The notes: generated by a model from the letters alone, not told the origin. A stretch of 11,229 bases of DNA from JAMXLO01 sp041487355 (GCA_041487355.1 JBGPND010000175.1:1-11229), one strand, 5' to 3'. Counted from the first letter of the stretch, positions 1-7,651 are shown. Translations and numbers: made by a program.

Positions 1-14
1 AAAGTGCGCACTTT
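1..14. repeat. Perfect 14-bp palindrome at the window edge
   Basis: The first 14 bases (AAAGTGCGCACTTT) equal their own reverse complement. The site lies about 45 bp downstream of the stop of the minus-strand substrate-binding protein gene and directly abuts a dispersed repeat. It could be a short operator, part of a larger palindrome cut by the window edge, or chance. Its function is unknown. Confidence 0.4.
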
Positions 15-52
15 GACCGAGATTGCCGCGTCGCAGCGCTCCTCGCAATGAC
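15..52. repeat. Dispersed alphaproteobacterial short repeat
   Basis: This segment carries ATTGC (22-26) and GCAAT (45-49) as inverted ends around a GC-rich core with a GTCGCAGCGCTCCTCG-like sequence. I recognise it as a widespread short intergenic repeat, whose usual form on the other strand begins TCATTGCGAGGAGCG and ends GGCAATC, scattered through many alphaproteobacterial genomes. Recognition is from memory, not a search. It lies 3' of the minus-strand operon's last visible gene, so it may separate that gene from whatever follows to the left. Confidence 0.6.
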
Positions 53-58
53 AGTGTT

Positions 59-2110
59 TCATGCCTTGTAGTACCAGGTCTCCGGATGCGAATTGCCCGG
101 CGTGCGGCAGTGCTGCGCCAGGCAGACGCGCGCGGCGATGTTGCCTAGCCGGTTGCTCACCAGGCGCACCCCCATTCCCGCCGGCGACTGGCCGACCGTG
201 CCGATGCCGATCTGCTGGTCGACCAGGATCTTCCAGATCTCCTGCGCGTTCCTGTTGCGTCCGTCCGCCTTCAGCGCGGCGGCCTCGCTGAACAGTTCCC
301 AGATCTTCAGGATCGCCGGATCGTCCGGCTTGGTCCCTTGCTTGCCGCCGGACACGTAGTACTGGGCATAGTCCGGTCCCATGAAGGCTTCGGTCGCGTC
401 CACTGGGATGGCGTGGCGCGGGAACAGATACAGCAGCTCGGTGCCGCCGTTGTTCCAGATGAAGATGTGGTGCTCGTTGTTGCGCACCCGGGTGAAGGCG
501 AGATTGCGCTCCAGCTCGCGCACCTCGGCCTGGATGCCGATTTTCTGCCACTGGTTGGCGACCATCTCCGACATCTTCGGATAGGGCATGAAGGCCGATA
601 TGGCGATGATCTGGATGCGCAGCCTTTCGCCGTTGTCGGTGCGCACGCGGAAGCCCTGCGCGTCCTTCTTGGCCAGGCCGATCTTGTCGAGCAGAGCATT
701 GGCCTGTACCGGATCGTGCACCGACCACTTCTTGCGCCATTCCTTGCCGGGGTTCTGCGGCATCGAATCGGCCGGCACGACGGAGCCGGGCGTGCCGATG
801 CCCAACCAGAACGTTTCGTTCAATTGGTCGCGGTCGATGCCAAGCGCCAGCGCGCGACGGAAATCCGCATTGGTCAGCCATTTGCGGATTTCGGGATCGC
901 CCTTGAAGCTGAGATTGCAGTGCAGCAGGAAGTCGGTGCCGGCGAGACCCAGGTCGAGGTGGACCGTGTAGTTGCCCTTCTTCTGGTTATCCAGGATCAC
1001 CGGCAGCTTGCCGAGGTCGATGTGCCGCTCCTGCATGTCGTATTCGCCGGCCATCGCGCGCAGGTTGATCACTTCCAGGTCCTGCACCAGCGTAAGCTGC
1101 ACGCGGTCGATGTAGGGAAGCTGATTGCCCGCGGTGTCCACGGCGTAATAGTAGGGGTTGCGCTCCAGCAGCCAGACCGAGGTGTTGATCGGCTGCACGG
1201 TCTTCCACGGTCCGAGCGTGGGCAGCTCGGGATTCAGCGACCAGTCCTTCTTGAAGTGCAGCATCTGCACCCAGTTCTCGAACCCAGCCTCCTTCGCCTT
1301 GGCGTTCACCGCCTCGACCGACGAGTATTTCGGCAGGAACTGCTTCAGGTAGTGTCCTGGCGAATACGCGCCGAAGCTGAACTTTTGCGACTGCCGCACC
1401 GACTGGCCGCCGCCGATCAGCGTGTCGCCGGCCATTATCTCCTCGATCAGGAAATACGGCACGTCGAACTCGAAGCGGACGGTAGTCTCATCCACCTTCA
1501 CCATGCGGCCTGGCTTGCCCTGCGGCTGCATATCCGCGATCGGCGTGGGGACGATCTCCTTGTTGGAATACAGGTCCTCGAACCAGAACACGAAATCATC
1601 CGCGGTGAACGGTGCACCGTCGGACCACCTCATGCCCTTGCGCAGATGGATCGTGTAGGTCTTGCCGTCCTCGGAAAGTTCGTAGCTCTTGGCCACCGAG
1701 GGGACGATCTTGCTGCCGTCGGCGCTCCAGAAGAACAGCTTGTCGGACGAGTTGATGCGGTTGGCGTTCTCCACGTCGCCTGGGCCGGTGAAGGCGCGCC
1801 GCCAGGTGCCGCCGTACTTGCCGATCTCGTTCAGCGGCTGCCAGACCATCGGTTCGGCCGGGACGCGCTGCTCGACCGCGGGCAGCTTGCCGGCCTTCAC
1901 CAGCTCCGCGAGCATCGGCGCCTCGGCGAATTTCTTCGGCCATTTCGCCGGGTCGGTGATCATCGTCGGACCCTGGAATTCGCCGACCAGACCGGACTGC
2001 GAAAGGCTGGTCTGCGCCTCCGCGACGGCGCTGCGCAGGAATTCCATGGCCGCCGGGCTGGCGGCGAGGCCGGACAGAACGGCGCGGCGTGATAGTTTGG
2101 CATTGGGCAT
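59..2110 (-). CDS. ABC transporter substrate-binding protein, family 5 (peptide/opine/nickel type)
   Basis: Periplasmic solute receptor for an ABC importer of the oligopeptide/dipeptide/nickel class (SBP_bac_5). The N-terminus has a twin-arginine signal (SRRAVLSGLAA, about residues 7-17) with likely cleavage after the AVAEA region. The family hallmark LRKGMRWSDGAPFTADDF lies near residues 156-173. At about 683 residues it is longer than the usual 500-550, matching an extended subgroup common in Rhodospirillales. ATG at 2110 is preferred because a GGGGGAA ribosome site sits about 8 nt upstream; ATG at 2116 (two residues longer) would be only about 2 nt from it. It is the last visible gene of the minus-strand operon, 68 bp after the SDR gene. 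No permease or ATPase gene is in the window; they probably lie to the left. The ligand is unknown, but the neighbours suggest an amino-acid or peptide-like compound. Confidence 0.93.
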   Translation of the reverse strand: MPNAKLSRRAVLSGLAASPAAMEFLRSAVAEAQTSLSQSGLVGEFQGPTMITDPAKWPKKFAEAPMLAELVKAGKLPAVEQRVPAEPMVWQPLNEIGKYGGTWRRAFTGPGDVENANRINSSDKLFFWSADGSKIVPSVAKSYELSEDGKTYTIHLRKGMRWSDGAPFTADDFVFWFEDLYSNKEIVPTPIADMQPQGKPGRMVKVDETTVRFEFDVPYFLIEEIMAGDTLIGGGQSVRQSQKFSFGAYSPGHYLKQFLPKYSSVEAVNAKAKEAGFENWVQMLHFKKDWSLNPELPTLGPWKTVQPINTSVWLLERNPYYYAVDTAGNQLPYIDRVQLTLVQDLEVINLRAMAGEYDMQERHIDLGKLPVILDNQKKGNYTVHLDLGLAGTDFLLHCNLSFKGDPEIRKWLTNADFRRALALGIDRDQLNETFWLGIGTPGSVVPADSMPQNPGKEWRKKWSVHDPVQANALLDKIGLAKKDAQGFRVRTDNGERLRIQIIAISAFMPYPKMSEMVANQWQKIGIQAEVRELERNLAFTRVRNNEHHIFIWNNGGTELLYLFPRHAIPVDATEAFMGPDYAQYYVSGGKQGTKPDDPAILKIWELFSEAAALKADGRNRNAQEIWKILVDQQIGIGTVGQSPAGMGVRLVSNRLGNIAARVCLAQHCRTPGNSHPETWYYKA

Positions 2111-2121
2111 GAACATTTCCC

Positions 2122-2140
2122 CCGCAACGCGATGTTGCGG
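2122..2140 (-). promoter_or_regulatory. Hairpin overlapping the ribosome-binding region of the substrate-binding protein gene
   Basis: An inverted repeat CCGCAAC / GTTGCGG (7 bp, 5-nt loop) lies immediately upstream of the start. On the minus-strand transcript its 3' arm runs straight into the GGGGGAA ribosome site. It may tune translation of the binding protein relative to the upstream enzymes, or be an mRNA processing or stability element. A perfect 10-bp palindrome, CTACCGGTAG, lies nearby at 2146-2155. Function is inferred only from position. Confidence 0.35.
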
Positions 2141-2178
2141 CCAATCTACCGGTAGGCTCTGCGGCTTGCCAGTGCCGA

Positions 2179-2928
2179 TCAGAGCATGACGGTCCCTCCG
2201 TCTACCGCGATGGTCTGCCCGGTGACGAAACGGCTGCCGTCGGAGATCAGCCAGGCTACCGTCCCGGTCAGGTCCGCCGGTTCCAGCGTGCGCTGGATCG
2301 ACTGGTTGGCCCGGATCACCGCCAGCCCGCGGTCCAGTTTGTCACCCAGGAACTCGACGGTGCCCTCGGTCATCACCGCGCTGGGCGCCAGTGCGTTCAC
2401 CCTGATGTTGTCGCGGCCGAGCTCGCGGGCCAGCCCGCGGGTCAGGCCGATCACCGCAGCCTTCGACGTGGTGTAGTGCAGCGCATAGGGCATGCCGTAG
2501 GTGGCGGCGAGCGAGGCGACATTGACGATGGAGCCGCCGCCCGATTGGCGCATCGCCGGCACCACCGCCTTGCAGCAGTTCCAGATGCCCTTGACGTTGA
2601 CCGCCATCGCCGCGTCCCAGTCGGCCTCCGCGATCAGGTTGAAGCGCCCGCCGCGCAGCGCGCCATACAGCGCCGCGTTGTTGATCAGCGCGTCGATGCG
2701 GCCGAACCTCTCCATCGCCAGTTCGACCATCGAATCGGCTGATGCGATGTCGGTCACGTCCAGTGTCACGCCGATGGCACCGTTGCCGGCGGCCTCCGCC
2801 GCCGCAGTGCAATCCGCGATGTCGCCGGCGACGATGCGTGCGCCCGCCGCGCCCAGACTGCGTGCATACTCGAAGCCCAACCCGCGCGCCGCGCCGGTGA
2901 TCAGGACGACCTTGTTTGCGACATCCAT
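2179..2928 (-). CDS. Short-chain dehydrogenase/reductase (SDR)
   Basis: Cytosolic NAD(P)-dependent alcohol/ketone oxidoreductase of the classical SDR family; 249 residues is typical. Visible motifs are the Rossmann TGAARGLG (11-18), an acidic residue after strand 2 (D36, suggesting NAD rather than NADP), NNAA (83-86), N111, and the catalytic S139, Y152 and K156 in YTTSK. The C-terminal GQTIAVDGG is also standard. The start is the ATG at 2928, with GGAAGGG 9 nt upstream; this ribosome site overlaps the TAG stop of the dioxygenase gene, 15 bp away, implying translational coupling. In this operon it would plausibly oxidise a hydroxyl made or exposed by the dioxygenase or FAD enzyme. The specific substrate cannot be told from sequence; FabG-type annotation would be a default, not a finding. 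Confidence 0.95.
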   Translation of the reverse strand: MDVANKVVLITGAARGLGFEYARSLGAAGARIVAGDIADCTAAAEAAGNGAIGVTLDVTDIASADSMVELAMERFGRIDALINNAALYGALRGGRFNLIAEADWDAAMAVNVKGIWNCCKAVVPAMRQSGGGSIVNVASLAATYGMPYALHYTTSKAAVIGLTRGLARELGRDNIRVNALAPSAVMTEGTVEFLGDKLDRGLAVIRANQSIQRTLEPADLTGTVAWLISDGSRFVTGQTIAVDGGTVML

Positions 2929-2943
2929 GCGTCGTTGCCCTTC

Positions 2944-3957
2944 CTATGGCTTCGCCATCGTCGCCTTGGCATCGGCCGCGGCGTGGTAGTTGTTGCGCAG
3001 GAACCAGAGCCGGTACTGCTCGTAGGTCACCGCCGGATAGCGCGGCGGATTTTCTTCCGTGCAGCAGGTCGGCAGGCAGTTGATCGGCCAATCGGTGTTG
3101 GGTGCGAAGAAGAACGGCACGGCGTAGCGGTCGCGGTCCGGTGCCGGATTGATCGCGAGGTGCTCGGTGGAGAGGAACCGGTCGTTGGTCCAGCGCTTGC
3201 ACATGTCGCCCGAGTTGATGATGAACGCGCCCGGAATCTTCGGCGCCTTCATCCAGCCGCGGCCGGCCGGCCGGATGTACAGCCCCGCCAGATTGGACTG
3301 CGGCAGGATCGTCAGGAACGAGCTGTCGGTATGCGGCGAGATGCCGAACTGGTTGTCTTCGTAGTCGGTCGGCGGGTAGTGCGACAGGCGCAGCGTGCAC
3401 TGTGCGTTGGTGAACGGCGCATCGAACCAGTCCGGCGGCAGCTCGAGCGCGGTGGCAAACACCGGCAGCAGGCTTTTGGCAAATGCCTCCAGCCGCGCGT
3501 AATACGCTATCGCGGCCTCGCGGAACCCGGGCAGATCGGCCGGAAATTTGTTGATTTCACGGAACGGCTTGCCGGCACGCACCTCCGGATCGTCCGGCGA
3601 CCGTTCGCGGTCGATGAAGAACGCCTCGTTGAGATCGGGCTTGCGGTTCTGGTTGATCTCGGAGGTCTTGATGGCGAAGCGTGCCGCCGGCAGGTAGCCG
3701 ACCGAACCGGTGCCCATCGCCAGTGCCATCTTCCGTTCCAGTGGTATCGCGTGGAACCGTGCCGCTTCGGCGAAGATGCCGTCGATCATCTGTGCCGGCA
3801 CGCCGTGGTTCACCACCACCAGGAAGCCGATGTTCTCCAGCGCATAGGCAAGATCGCGCGCCAGATGCTGCCGTGCGGCCGGAACGCCGCGCGCGTAGTC
3901 GGCGAAGTCCAGCACCGGGAAGTCGTCGGCCTCGGCGTCCTGCAGCAGCATGCTCAT
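2944..3957 (-). CDS. 2-oxoglutarate/Fe(II)-dependent oxygenase, isopenicillin N synthase family
   Basis: Cytosolic non-haem iron oxygenase of 337 residues, a normal length for the family. The N-terminal DIOX_N-like part (about 12-120) includes FPVLDF and GFLVVVNHGVP. The jelly-roll core carries the iron ligands H209 and D211 (SPHTDSSFLTIL) and H266 (STEHLAINP). R277 in RDRYAVPFFF is positioned to bind the 2-oxoglutarate carboxylate; the usual RxS is RxA here (A279). The start at 3957 has GAAGGAGAA 7 nt upstream, and this site overlaps the TGA of the preceding FAD oxidoreductase gene. Family members hydroxylate, desaturate or cyclise small molecules. With an amino-acid-type FAD oxidase upstream and an SDR downstream, a catabolic hydroxylation is likelier than antibiotic synthesis. 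The substrate is unknown. Confidence 0.93.
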   Translation of the reverse strand: MSMLLQDAEADDFPVLDFADYARGVPAARQHLARDLAYALENIGFLVVVNHGVPAQMIDGIFAEAARFHAIPLERKMALAMGTGSVGYLPAARFAIKTSEINQNRKPDLNEAFFIDRERSPDDPEVRAGKPFREINKFPADLPGFREAAIAYYARLEAFAKSLLPVFATALELPPDWFDAPFTNAQCTLRLSHYPPTDYEDNQFGISPHTDSSFLTILPQSNLAGLYIRPAGRGWMKAPKIPGAFIINSGDMCKRWTNDRFLSTEHLAINPAPDRDRYAVPFFFAPNTDWPINCLPTCCTEENPPRYPAVTYEQYRLWFLRNNYHAAADAKATMAKP

Positions 3958-3970
3958 TCCGGGTTCTCCT

Positions 3971-5290
3971 TCAGCCGGTCGCGCGCAGGAAGCGGACTTC
4001 GTCGATCATGTCGTGCAATCGATAGAGATAAGTAAGCCCATGGACCAGGGCCGGCGCGGCGTGATGCCAGGGCAGTGGTCGTAGCGGCGTCAGCGGGAAC
4101 ACCGTAGCCTCGTCGCGCGCGCCGCGCACGACGGCTGCGAGATCGCGGCCCATCATCGTCGCGGCGGCGATGCCACGCCCGTTATAGCCGAGGCCGGCAT
4201 AAAGCCCGGGCGCCAGCGCGTGCAGGCGCGGGAAGTGATCGGCGGTCATCGCCACGAAGCCGCTCCAGCCCTGCTGCCATTTGATCGTTCCGAGCTGCGG
4301 ATAGAGCTTACGAATCCGTGCATTGACACGACGCAGGTCAGCTGGGCGCTCCGGACCGAAGATCGGGCCATAGGCGCTGGCGTGCAGCCGCCCATCCGGC
4401 AGCATGCGCACGCCGGAGAACAGGTGCCGCGTGTCGGTCATCGACTGCCGCTCCGGCAGGAGCGTGTGCCGCACATTGTCCGACAGCGGCTCGCTGACGA
4501 AGCCGTGCCCACGCATCGGGATGATACTCTCGCGCAGTCCGGGCCACAGATCGCCGGTATAGGCGTTGGTGGCGATCACCACATTGTCCGCCGTCACGCC
4601 GGCACCGCCGGCGTCGATCGACCAGCGCCCGTCGCGTCGTGCCAACCCACGAACCCGCGTGTTTGGATGGATCACCGCGCCGGCCGCGACCGCGGCGCGC
4701 GCCAGCCCGCGGGCATAGGCGAACGGATTGATGTTCCCGCCGCGCCGGTCAAGCGATGCCGCCTTGTAGAGCGGCGAGCCGATCGCCTCGGCGCAGCGTG
4801 CACCTTCCAGCATCTCCACCGGCGCGCCGCGTTGCTGCCAATACTGCGTGCGGTGTTCCAGATCGTGCCGCCCGCTCGGCGAATGGGCGGCAAAGATCAG
4901 GCCCGAGCGCATCGGCCAGCATTCGATGCCATGCCGGCCGATCAGCTCGAACACCAGGTCCGGCCCCGCCGCCACGGCATCGACGATGCGCTGACCGCGC
5001 TCCGGCCCGTAGTGGCGCAGGATCGCGTCGTGACTTGGCTTCAGATACGGCACCACCTGGCCGAAGGCGCGTCCCGATGCGCCCCAGCCGATGTCCTTCG
5101 CCTCCAGGACAGCGACATCGATGCCGGCCTCGGCCAGATGCAGCGCGGTGGAAAGCCCGGTGAAGCCCGCACCGATGACCGCGACCGCGACATGCCTCTG
5201 GCCTTCGAGCTTCTGCGTGGGAGGCGGTGGCGGCGCGCTTCTGACATAGACGTCGGGCGGGCCGCTCCGGTCGGACAATGGCTCATACAT
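3971..5290 (-). CDS. FAD-dependent amine/amino-acid oxidoreductase (DAO family, PuuB/OrdL-like)
   Basis: Flavoprotein of the D-amino-acid oxidase/glycine oxidase family, 439 residues. It has the dinucleotide fold IGAGFTG (39-45), E63 at the end of strand 2 for ribose contact, the GASGRAFGQ segment (70-78), and a C-terminal FAD contact GLGYNGRGIA (366-375). The layout, including a disordered proline-rich N-terminus, resembles gamma-glutamylputrescine oxidase and related secondary-amine oxidases that release an aldehyde or keto acid. The frame stays open upstream to 5491, but that stretch is antisense to the aminotransferase gene. ATG at 5290 is the first sensible start and leaves a 57-bp divergent gap. 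Its ribosome site is poor. It is the first gene of the minus operon, 13 bp before the dioxygenase. Expected to oxidise a C-N bond of the imported compound; specificity unknown. Confidence 0.92.
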   Translation of the reverse strand: MYEPLSDRSGPPDVYVRSAPPPPPTQKLEGQRHVAVAVIGAGFTGLSTALHLAEAGIDVAVLEAKDIGWGASGRAFGQVVPYLKPSHDAILRHYGPERGQRIVDAVAAGPDLVFELIGRHGIECWPMRSGLIFAAHSPSGRHDLEHRTQYWQQRGAPVEMLEGARCAEAIGSPLYKAASLDRRGGNINPFAYARGLARAAVAAGAVIHPNTRVRGLARRDGRWSIDAGGAGVTADNVVIATNAYTGDLWPGLRESIIPMRGHGFVSEPLSDNVRHTLLPERQSMTDTRHLFSGVRMLPDGRLHASAYGPIFGPERPADLRRVNARIRKLYPQLGTIKWQQGWSGFVAMTADHFPRLHALAPGLYAGLGYNGRGIAAATMMGRDLAAVVRGARDEATVFPLTPLRPLPWHHAAPALVHGLTYLYRLHDMIDEVRFLRATG

Positions 5291-5347
5291 GCATGGAACG
5301 ATGCGGCCGGTTGCCGCGATGCGCAACCCGAAGCTAGGCTGCCCACC
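5291..5347. promoter_or_regulatory. Divergent promoter region between the FAD oxidoreductase and aminotransferase genes
   Basis: These 57 bp separate two divergent transcription units, so both promoters must lie here or extend into the coding 5' ends. A GGTTGC/GCAACC inverted repeat with an 8-nt spacer (5309-5328) and a repeated CGATGCG are visible. No convincing -35/-10 pair can be assigned by eye. The gap is short enough that one regulator could control both units. Confidence 0.45.
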
Positions 5348-6583
5348 ATGAAACTGACTGCCGAACGCCTCGACCGCATCAGCCCCAGCCAGACGATTGC
5401 CGTGCGCCAGAAGGTCGCCGCGCTGAAGCGCGAGGGGCGCGACGTGCTGGGTGTGTCCTCCGGCGAGCCGGACTTCGACACGCCGCGCCATGTGAAGGAT
5501 GCGGCGATTCGCGCCATCGAGGCCGGTGAGACGAAATACACCGACGTCGCCGGTACGCCCGCGCTGCGCCGTGCGGTTGCCGAGAAGTTCCGCCGCGATT
5601 CAGGGATCGACTACAAGCCGGAGGAGATCATCATCTCCACCGGCGCCAAGCAGGTGATGTTCAATGCCATGCTGGCGACGCTGAATGCCGGCGACGAGGC
5701 GATCATCCCGGTCCCCTGCTGGGTCAGCTATCCCGATATCGTCGCGCTCGCCGAGGGGAAGCCGGTGTTCGTGCCATGCAGCCAGAACCACGGCTTCAAG
5801 CTGTGCGCGGAAGATCTGGAAGCCGCGATCACCCCGCGCACGCGCTGGTTCATCCTGAACAATCCGTGCAATCCGACCGGCGCCGCGTATTCCGCCGCCG
5901 ACCTGCGGCCACTGTGCGATGTGCTGCTGCGCCATCCGGATGTCTGGGTGCTGACCGACGACATCTACGAGAAGCTTGCCTACGACGGCGAGAAGCCGGC
6001 CACCATCGTCCAGGTGGAGCCGCGCGTAAAGGAGCGGACCGTCACCATGAACGGCTGCTCCAAGAGCTACGCGATGACCGGTTGGCGCATCGGCTTCGCG
6101 GGCGCGCCGGTGCCGCTGATCAAGGCGATGGACAAGCTGCAGAGCCAGTCGACGTCGAACACCTCGTCGGTCAGTCAGGCGGCGGCGCTGGCGGCGCTGA
6201 CCGGGCCGGAGGATTTCATCACCGACATGGTGCGCGTATTCCGCGAACGGCGCGACATGCTGATCGATATGCTGAACGCAGCGCCCGGCATCACCTGTCG
6301 AAAACCGGAAGCCACATTCTACGTATTTCCGTCGATGGCTGGCTGTCTGGGCAAGACCACATCGGGCGGGACGCGCATCACGGACGACCTGGCGTTTGTC
6401 ACCGCCTTGCTTGACGAAGAAGGCGTCGCGTCGGTGCATGGCGCCGTCTTCATGTGCCCCGACCATTTCCGCATCAGCTACGCCACCGACACCGAGGTGC
6501 TGCGCGAGGCGTGCCGGCGCATCCAGCGCTTCTGCCGCAGCCTGACCCCCGCCTTCGCGGGGGTGACAAGAGTCACAGCATGA
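5348..6583 (+). CDS. Pyridoxal-phosphate aminotransferase, class I/II (aspartate aminotransferase type)
   Basis: Cytosolic PLP enzyme that moves an amino group between an amino acid and a 2-keto acid. The 411-residue product has the family's N-terminal RISPSQTIAV and SSGEPDFDTP (11-46), NPCNPTG (172-178), the cofactor-binding D205 and Y207 in DDIYEKLAYDG, Schiff-base K239 in SKSYAMTGWRIGF, and the carboxylate-binding R375 in FRISYAT. ATG at 5348 begins the conserved family N-terminus; the same frame stays open back to 4220 but is antisense there. Close relatives are about 400 residues. The last 14 residues (SLTPAFAGVTRVTA, from 398) come largely from a dispersed palindromic repeat running into the gene end. 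Its TGA overlaps the ribosome site of the dehydrogenase gene 12 bp later. Aspartate, tyrosine or an unusual pathway amino acid are all possible substrates. Confidence 0.94.
   Translation: MKLTAERLDRISPSQTIAVRQKVAALKREGRDVLGVSSGEPDFDTPRHVKDAAIRAIEAGETKYTDVAGTPALRRAVAEKFRRDSGIDYKPEEIIISTGAKQVMFNAMLATLNAGDEAIIPVPCWVSYPDIVALAEGKPVFVPCSQNHGFKLCAEDLEAAITPRTRWFILNNPCNPTGAAYSAADLRPLCDVLLRHPDVWVLTDDIYEKLAYDGEKPATIVQVEPRVKERTVTMNGCSKSYAMTGWRIGFAGAPVPLIKAMDKLQSQSTSNTSSVSQAAALAALTGPEDFITDMVRVFRERRDMLIDMLNAAPGITCRKPEATFYVFPSMAGCLGKTTSGGTRITDDLAFVTALLDEEGVASVHGAVFMCPDHFRISYATDTEVLREACRRIQRFCRSLTPAFAGVTRVTA
6540..6568 (+). repeat. Dispersed palindromic repeat inside the aminotransferase 3' end
   Basis: The stem ACCCCCGC (6545-6552), loop CTTC and GCGGGGGT (6557-6564) make an 8-bp GC hairpin, flanked by CTG and GACA as in the well-known intergenic repeat whose translation gives PAFAGVT. 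A second small inverted repeat GTGAC/GTCAC follows (6563-6576). It lies in coding sequence, 28 bp before the next gene's start, so it could act as an RNA stability or attenuation element between the two operon genes. Confidence 0.7.
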
Positions 6584-6595
6584 AAGGTCCCGCAA

Positions 6596-7651
6596 ATGGC
6601 TCCCAACGCAAAGCGCGTGTTCTATGTCAAGTATCTGTCGGGGCCGGTCTTCGCCGAAATCCTGGCGCGTCGTCCCGATATCCAGCTCGACAAACTGGAG
6701 AACGAGACACCGGATGTGGAAGCCGAACCGATCCTGTCGCAGGCGCACGCCTATCAGATCGGTGCGTCGCGCCAAGTGATTGGCAAGCATCTGCAGGTGA
6801 CCGACGCGCTGCTGGCGCGTACGCCGAACCTGGTGGCGGTGTCGTCGAACGGCGCCGGCTACGACACGATCGATGTCGATGCCTGCACGCGGCAGGGGAT
6901 CATCGTGGTGAACCAGTCGGGCGGCAACAAGGAGGCGGTGGCGGAGCATGCGCTGGCGATGCTGCTGACGCTGTCGAAGCGGATCATCGAGACCGATCGG
7001 CGGATGCGCCGCGCTCCCGACATTCCCCGCAATGCCTTCATCGGCACGGAGCTGCTGGACAAGACGATCGGCATCATCGGCATTGGCAATGTCGGCGGAC
7101 GGCTGGCGGAGCTGTGCAAGGGCCTGTTCCGCATGCGCGTGCTGGCCTACGACCCATATCTCAGCACTGCGCAGATCGCCGCGAAGGGGGCGGAGAAGGT
7201 GGAAAGGCTCGACGACATGCTGCGGCAGGCCGACTACGTGTCGATCAACTGCCCGTACACCAAGGAATCACGCAACCTGATGGGCGCGCGCGAATTCGGG
7301 CTGATGCAGCCGCACGCCTATTTCGTCACCACCGCGCGCGGCGGCATCCATGACGAGGACGCGCTGGCCGAGGCGTTGGCGGCGAAAAAGATCGCCGGCG
7401 CCGGGCTGGATGTGTGGGAAGACGAACCGCCGGCGCATGACCACAAGCTGATGGCGTTCGACAACGTGCTGGTCAGTCCGCACACCGCGGGTGCGACGTA
7501 TGAATCGCGCGACAACATGGCGCGGTTTGCGGCCGAGCAGCTGATCGACATCCTGGACGGCAAGCGTCCGCCGCGCCTGATCAATCCGGAGGTCTGGCCG
7601 GCCTATTGCGATCGGTTCGAACGGATCATGGGTGCAAAGCCGCAGGGGTAG
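6596..7651 (+). CDS. D-2-hydroxyacid dehydrogenase (NAD-binding)
   Basis: Cytosolic NAD(H)-dependent enzyme interconverting a 2-keto acid and a D-2-hydroxy acid, in the phosphoglycerate/glycerate/formate dehydrogenase family. It has 351 residues. The substrate-domain loop SNGAGYDTID (84-93) precedes the Rossmann motif GIGNVG (162-167) with D186 after strand 2, indicating NAD preference. The catalytic triad is R248 (TTARGG), E277 (WEDEPP) and H296 (SPHTAG), so the enzyme looks intact. The start at 6596 has AAAGG about 8 nt upstream, overlapping the aminotransferase stop codon, so the two are co-translated. Side by side they would convert amino acid to keto acid to hydroxy acid, or the reverse. 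A D-3-phosphoglycerate dehydrogenase for serine synthesis is possible but less likely: there is no C-terminal ACT domain, and the setting looks catabolic. Confidence 0.94.
   Translation: MAPNAKRVFYVKYLSGPVFAEILARRPDIQLDKLENETPDVEAEPILSQAHAYQIGASRQVIGKHLQVTDALLARTPNLVAVSSNGAGYDTIDVDACTRQGIIVVNQSGGNKEAVAEHALAMLLTLSKRIIETDRRMRRAPDIPRNAFIGTELLDKTIGIIGIGNVGGRLAELCKGLFRMRVLAYDPYLSTAQIAAKGAEKVERLDDMLRQADYVSINCPYTKESRNLMGAREFGLMQPHAYFVTTARGGIHDEDALAEALAAKKIAGAGLDVWEDEPPAHDHKLMAFDNVLVSPHTAGATYESRDNMARFAAEQLIDILDGKRPPRLINPEVWPAYCDRFERIMGAKPQG

Noticed and set aside
338..2092. Long plus-strand open frame antisense to the substrate-binding protein gene
   Set aside because: It is a GC-rich shadow frame with no recognisable motif; the minus strand carries a clear family-5 binding protein with Tat signal.
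2944..3957. Isopenicillin N synthase and a beta-lactam biosynthesis cluster
   Set aside because: Only family-level similarity; no NRPS, expandase or related genes are nearby, and the neighbours are catabolic oxidoreductases and a transporter receptor.
4220..5347. Plus-strand open frame extending the aminotransferase by 376 residues at the N-terminus
   Set aside because: The stretch is antisense to a well-supported FAD oxidoreductase gene, and the family N-terminus begins exactly at the ATG at 5348.
5291..5491. N-terminal extension of the minus-strand FAD oxidoreductase
   Set aside because: It overlaps the aminotransferase coding sequence in antisense and shows no homology-like features; the ATG at 5290 leaves a normal flavoprotein N-terminus.
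5600..6949. 449-codon minus-strand open frame across the aminotransferase and dehydrogenase genes
   Set aside because: Arg/His-rich composition without motifs; both plus-strand genes have complete catalytic residues.
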